Positions 62,945 through 64,000 of a DNA stretch of 64,000 nt are shown here, piece by piece. Below the pieces are notes generated by a model. That model worked only from the letters and a program-made list of their open reading frames with translations, had not been told where the DNA came from and ran no database searches. The stretch's first letter is position 1; each line of letters starts with the position of its first letter. The position numbers and the translations under genes were made by a program. Source of the stretch: Pirellulales bacterium (GTDB lineage Bacteria > Planctomycetota > Planctomycetia > Pirellulales > Lacipirellulaceae); the NCBI GenBank assembly GCA_022841705.1, contig JALHQZ010000001.1, positions 2,039,353-2,103,352 on the forward strand. Reading direction: 5' to 3'.

Positions 62945-63620
62945 TCAGTTCCCCGGCGTTGGCAGATGCTTATCGAGAAACTCCACGATCTTCGCCAAGC
63001 AGTGACGATTGACATTCGCTTCGAGATCCATTGTATGGGGCCAACCCTCAATGCGATCGTACTCATTAGGAACGCGGGCTGATTTCAATGTCTCGACGAG
63101 GACCTCGGCCGGAGAAATCGGCACCACGTTGTCGATTGAGCCGCGCAGAATCTCAGCGTCGGCGGGTCATCCGGTGAAACGTGGGTGCTGGGCGAAGCGA
63201 GGCGGTAGAATTCGGGGTTACAGTCGTAAGTTGCTCCCCCCTAGACTTCACCACGACATCACTGCCACGGGCAAAATCACTCGTGAGGTCGGTCGGGCCG
63301 CAGAAGTTCACGACGGCTTGAACCCGGCTGCTCATTTCGGGGTGGCCGCCAGTCTCTTCGAGTTCGGGATTGTCAGTTGCGTATCCCGCCATCATCGCGA
63401 GATGTCCCCCGGCCGAACCACCGGCAAGTGCGATCCGATTTGGATCAACGTGGAACCGCTCGGCGTTCGGCCGCCGCCAACGAGCAGCACACTTCACGTC
63501 TTGCACCGCCGCGGGAAAGGGCGCCACGTCGCTCAAGCGGTAGGAGATGGTGGCCGCAACGTAACCCATGCTGCCCACTTCAATGTACCGCCTCGCTTGG
63601 CGACAATCATGGTAGTTTGC
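62945..63620 (-). pseudogene. Alpha/beta hydrolase (carboxylesterase-type), disrupted
   Basis: The minus strand has GYVAATISYRLSDVAPFPAA and VDPNRIALAGGSAGGHLAMM, the oxyanion and GxSxG nucleophile region of BD-FAE-type esterases, then VNFCGPTDLTSDFARGSD. After about 63180 the frame fails and resumes in a third frame with ILRGSIDNVVPISPAEVLVE, DRIEGWPHTMDLEANVNRHC and LAKIVEFLDKHLPTPGN, which contains the acid and His end. At least two frameshifts, and no N-terminal signal region. Pseudogene, or sequencing error in a short stretch. Confidence 0.7.
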
Positions 63621-63743
63621 ACTTGGTCAGCACAAGCTTTGGTGCGATCGCGTTTTTTCGAGCTGCCGACCTCGAATCAACCTCGCCACTAGGGTTCGTG
63701 GCAAATATTGGCAAGTCCTGCATCGCTTGCTGACAGTACCATT

Positions 63744-64000
63744 ATGAATTTATTTCCCAAACGCGTCCCCTCGCCGTTGATGCCCTCGATCTTGTTGGTG
63801 CTCCCGGCTTTTGCCGTGGCGCAAGTCACCCCAGAGAAAGCGGACATCTTGATTCGCGTCAATCAAGTCGGCTATCGACCCGCCGATCCGAAGACGGCCA
63901 TCGCGATGAGCCGAATTCCACTCGGTGAAAAGTTTCAGGTGATCGAAAATACATCACAGCGCGTGGTCTTCGAAGGCTCTCTCCATCCGATCGATCAACC
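63744..64000 (+). CDS. GH9-type glycosidase N-terminal part, 3' end outside window
   Basis: ATG 63744 starts MNLFPKRVPSPLMPSILLVL PAFAVAQ (written in two parts), a signal peptide. ILIRVNQVGYRPADPKTAIA and the following strands (LGEKFQVIENTSQRVVFEG) are the N-terminal immunoglobulin-like domain typical of family 9 cellulases. The catalytic domain lies beyond the window. The GH9 assignment rests on this domain alone. Confidence 0.7.
   Translation, partial: MNLFPKRVPSPLMPSILLVLPAFAVAQVTPEKADILIRVNQVGYRPADPKTAIAMSRIPLGEKFQVIENTSQRVVFEGSLHPIDQ

Noticed and set aside
1..64000. CRISPR arrays, rRNA and tRNA genes
   Set aside because: No regularly spaced short repeats with unique spacers, and no cloverleaf or rRNA signature, were seen on reading both strands; short tRNAs could still be missed by eye.

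Overview
The window looks like a chromosomal segment of a planctomycete, most likely of the Pirellulales or a relative. The evidence is the gene content: DUF1559 proteins with a type IV prepilin N-terminus, paired cytochrome c/DUF1549/DUF1553 (PSD1) and DUF1501 genes, surface proteins carrying an LEPR-type N-terminal motif, type I dockerin repeats and PEP-CTERM tails, a serine/threonine kinase with a membrane tail, and many TPR and HEAT proteins. The sequence is GC-rich. I see no rRNA, tRNA or CRISPR array.

Layout. 1-8 kb: surface proteins (a TPR protein, a matrixin-like dockerin protein, a DUF1559 pseudopilin, a PEP-CTERM/DUF1559 fusion and a HEAT lipoprotein). 8.1-16.0 kb: a tight five-gene operon of three glycosyltransferases, an MsbA-type ABC exporter and a tandem APH-like kinase protein, closed by a strong hairpin. 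16.3-23.6 kb: a cluster of PEP-CTERM proteins with a stand-alone LuxR-type regulator, invaded by a decayed IS4-type element. 23.9-24.5 kb: a CheY gene with an internal stop and IS630 debris. 24.6-29.2 kb: a RiPP-like locus. A lasso-type leader protease (B2) and a PqqD/RRE protein diverge from an HprK-like kinase, a nucleotidyltransferase, a formyltransferase and two tandem 28-29 aa peptide genes with a lasso-type leader. No asparagine-synthetase-like cyclase is present. 29.5-31.3 kb: wrecked sialidase-like and GH78 rhamnosidase-like genes. 31.4-41.2 kb: two PSD1+DUF1501 operons facing each other, with a hydrolase remnant and a broken beta-grasp gene between them. 41.5-50 kb: an intact MoaD/ThiS-like gene, an NAD-dependent epimerase/DUF2867 protein, IS3-truncated PEP-CTERM and WD40 fragments, a TPR protein and a frameshifted serine/threonine kinase. 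50.6-59.1 kb: glycine-rich and beta-strand-repeat surface proteins around an unusually long isocitrate-dehydrogenase-family protein. 59.1-64 kb: a zinc-ribbon protein, a beta-helix dockerin protein, a cupin, a DUF3147 membrane protein, a broken esterase and the start of a GH9-type glycosidase.

Working together. The glycosyltransferase/ABC/kinase operon probably builds and exports a glycoconjugate. The PEP-CTERM proteins are probably sorted by an exosortase encoded elsewhere, because none is in the window. The strongest candidate for an undescribed system is the RiPP-like locus. Its leader fits the lasso consensus, but its predicted core is only 7-8 residues, has no Asp/Glu ring acceptor and has no partner cyclase. 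This points to a short linear modified peptide (phosphorylated and perhaps formylated or nucleotidylated) rather than a lasso. The window is also rich in young pseudogenes, several of which differ from an intact frame by one stop codon or one indel, and IS3 ends sit next to truncated genes.
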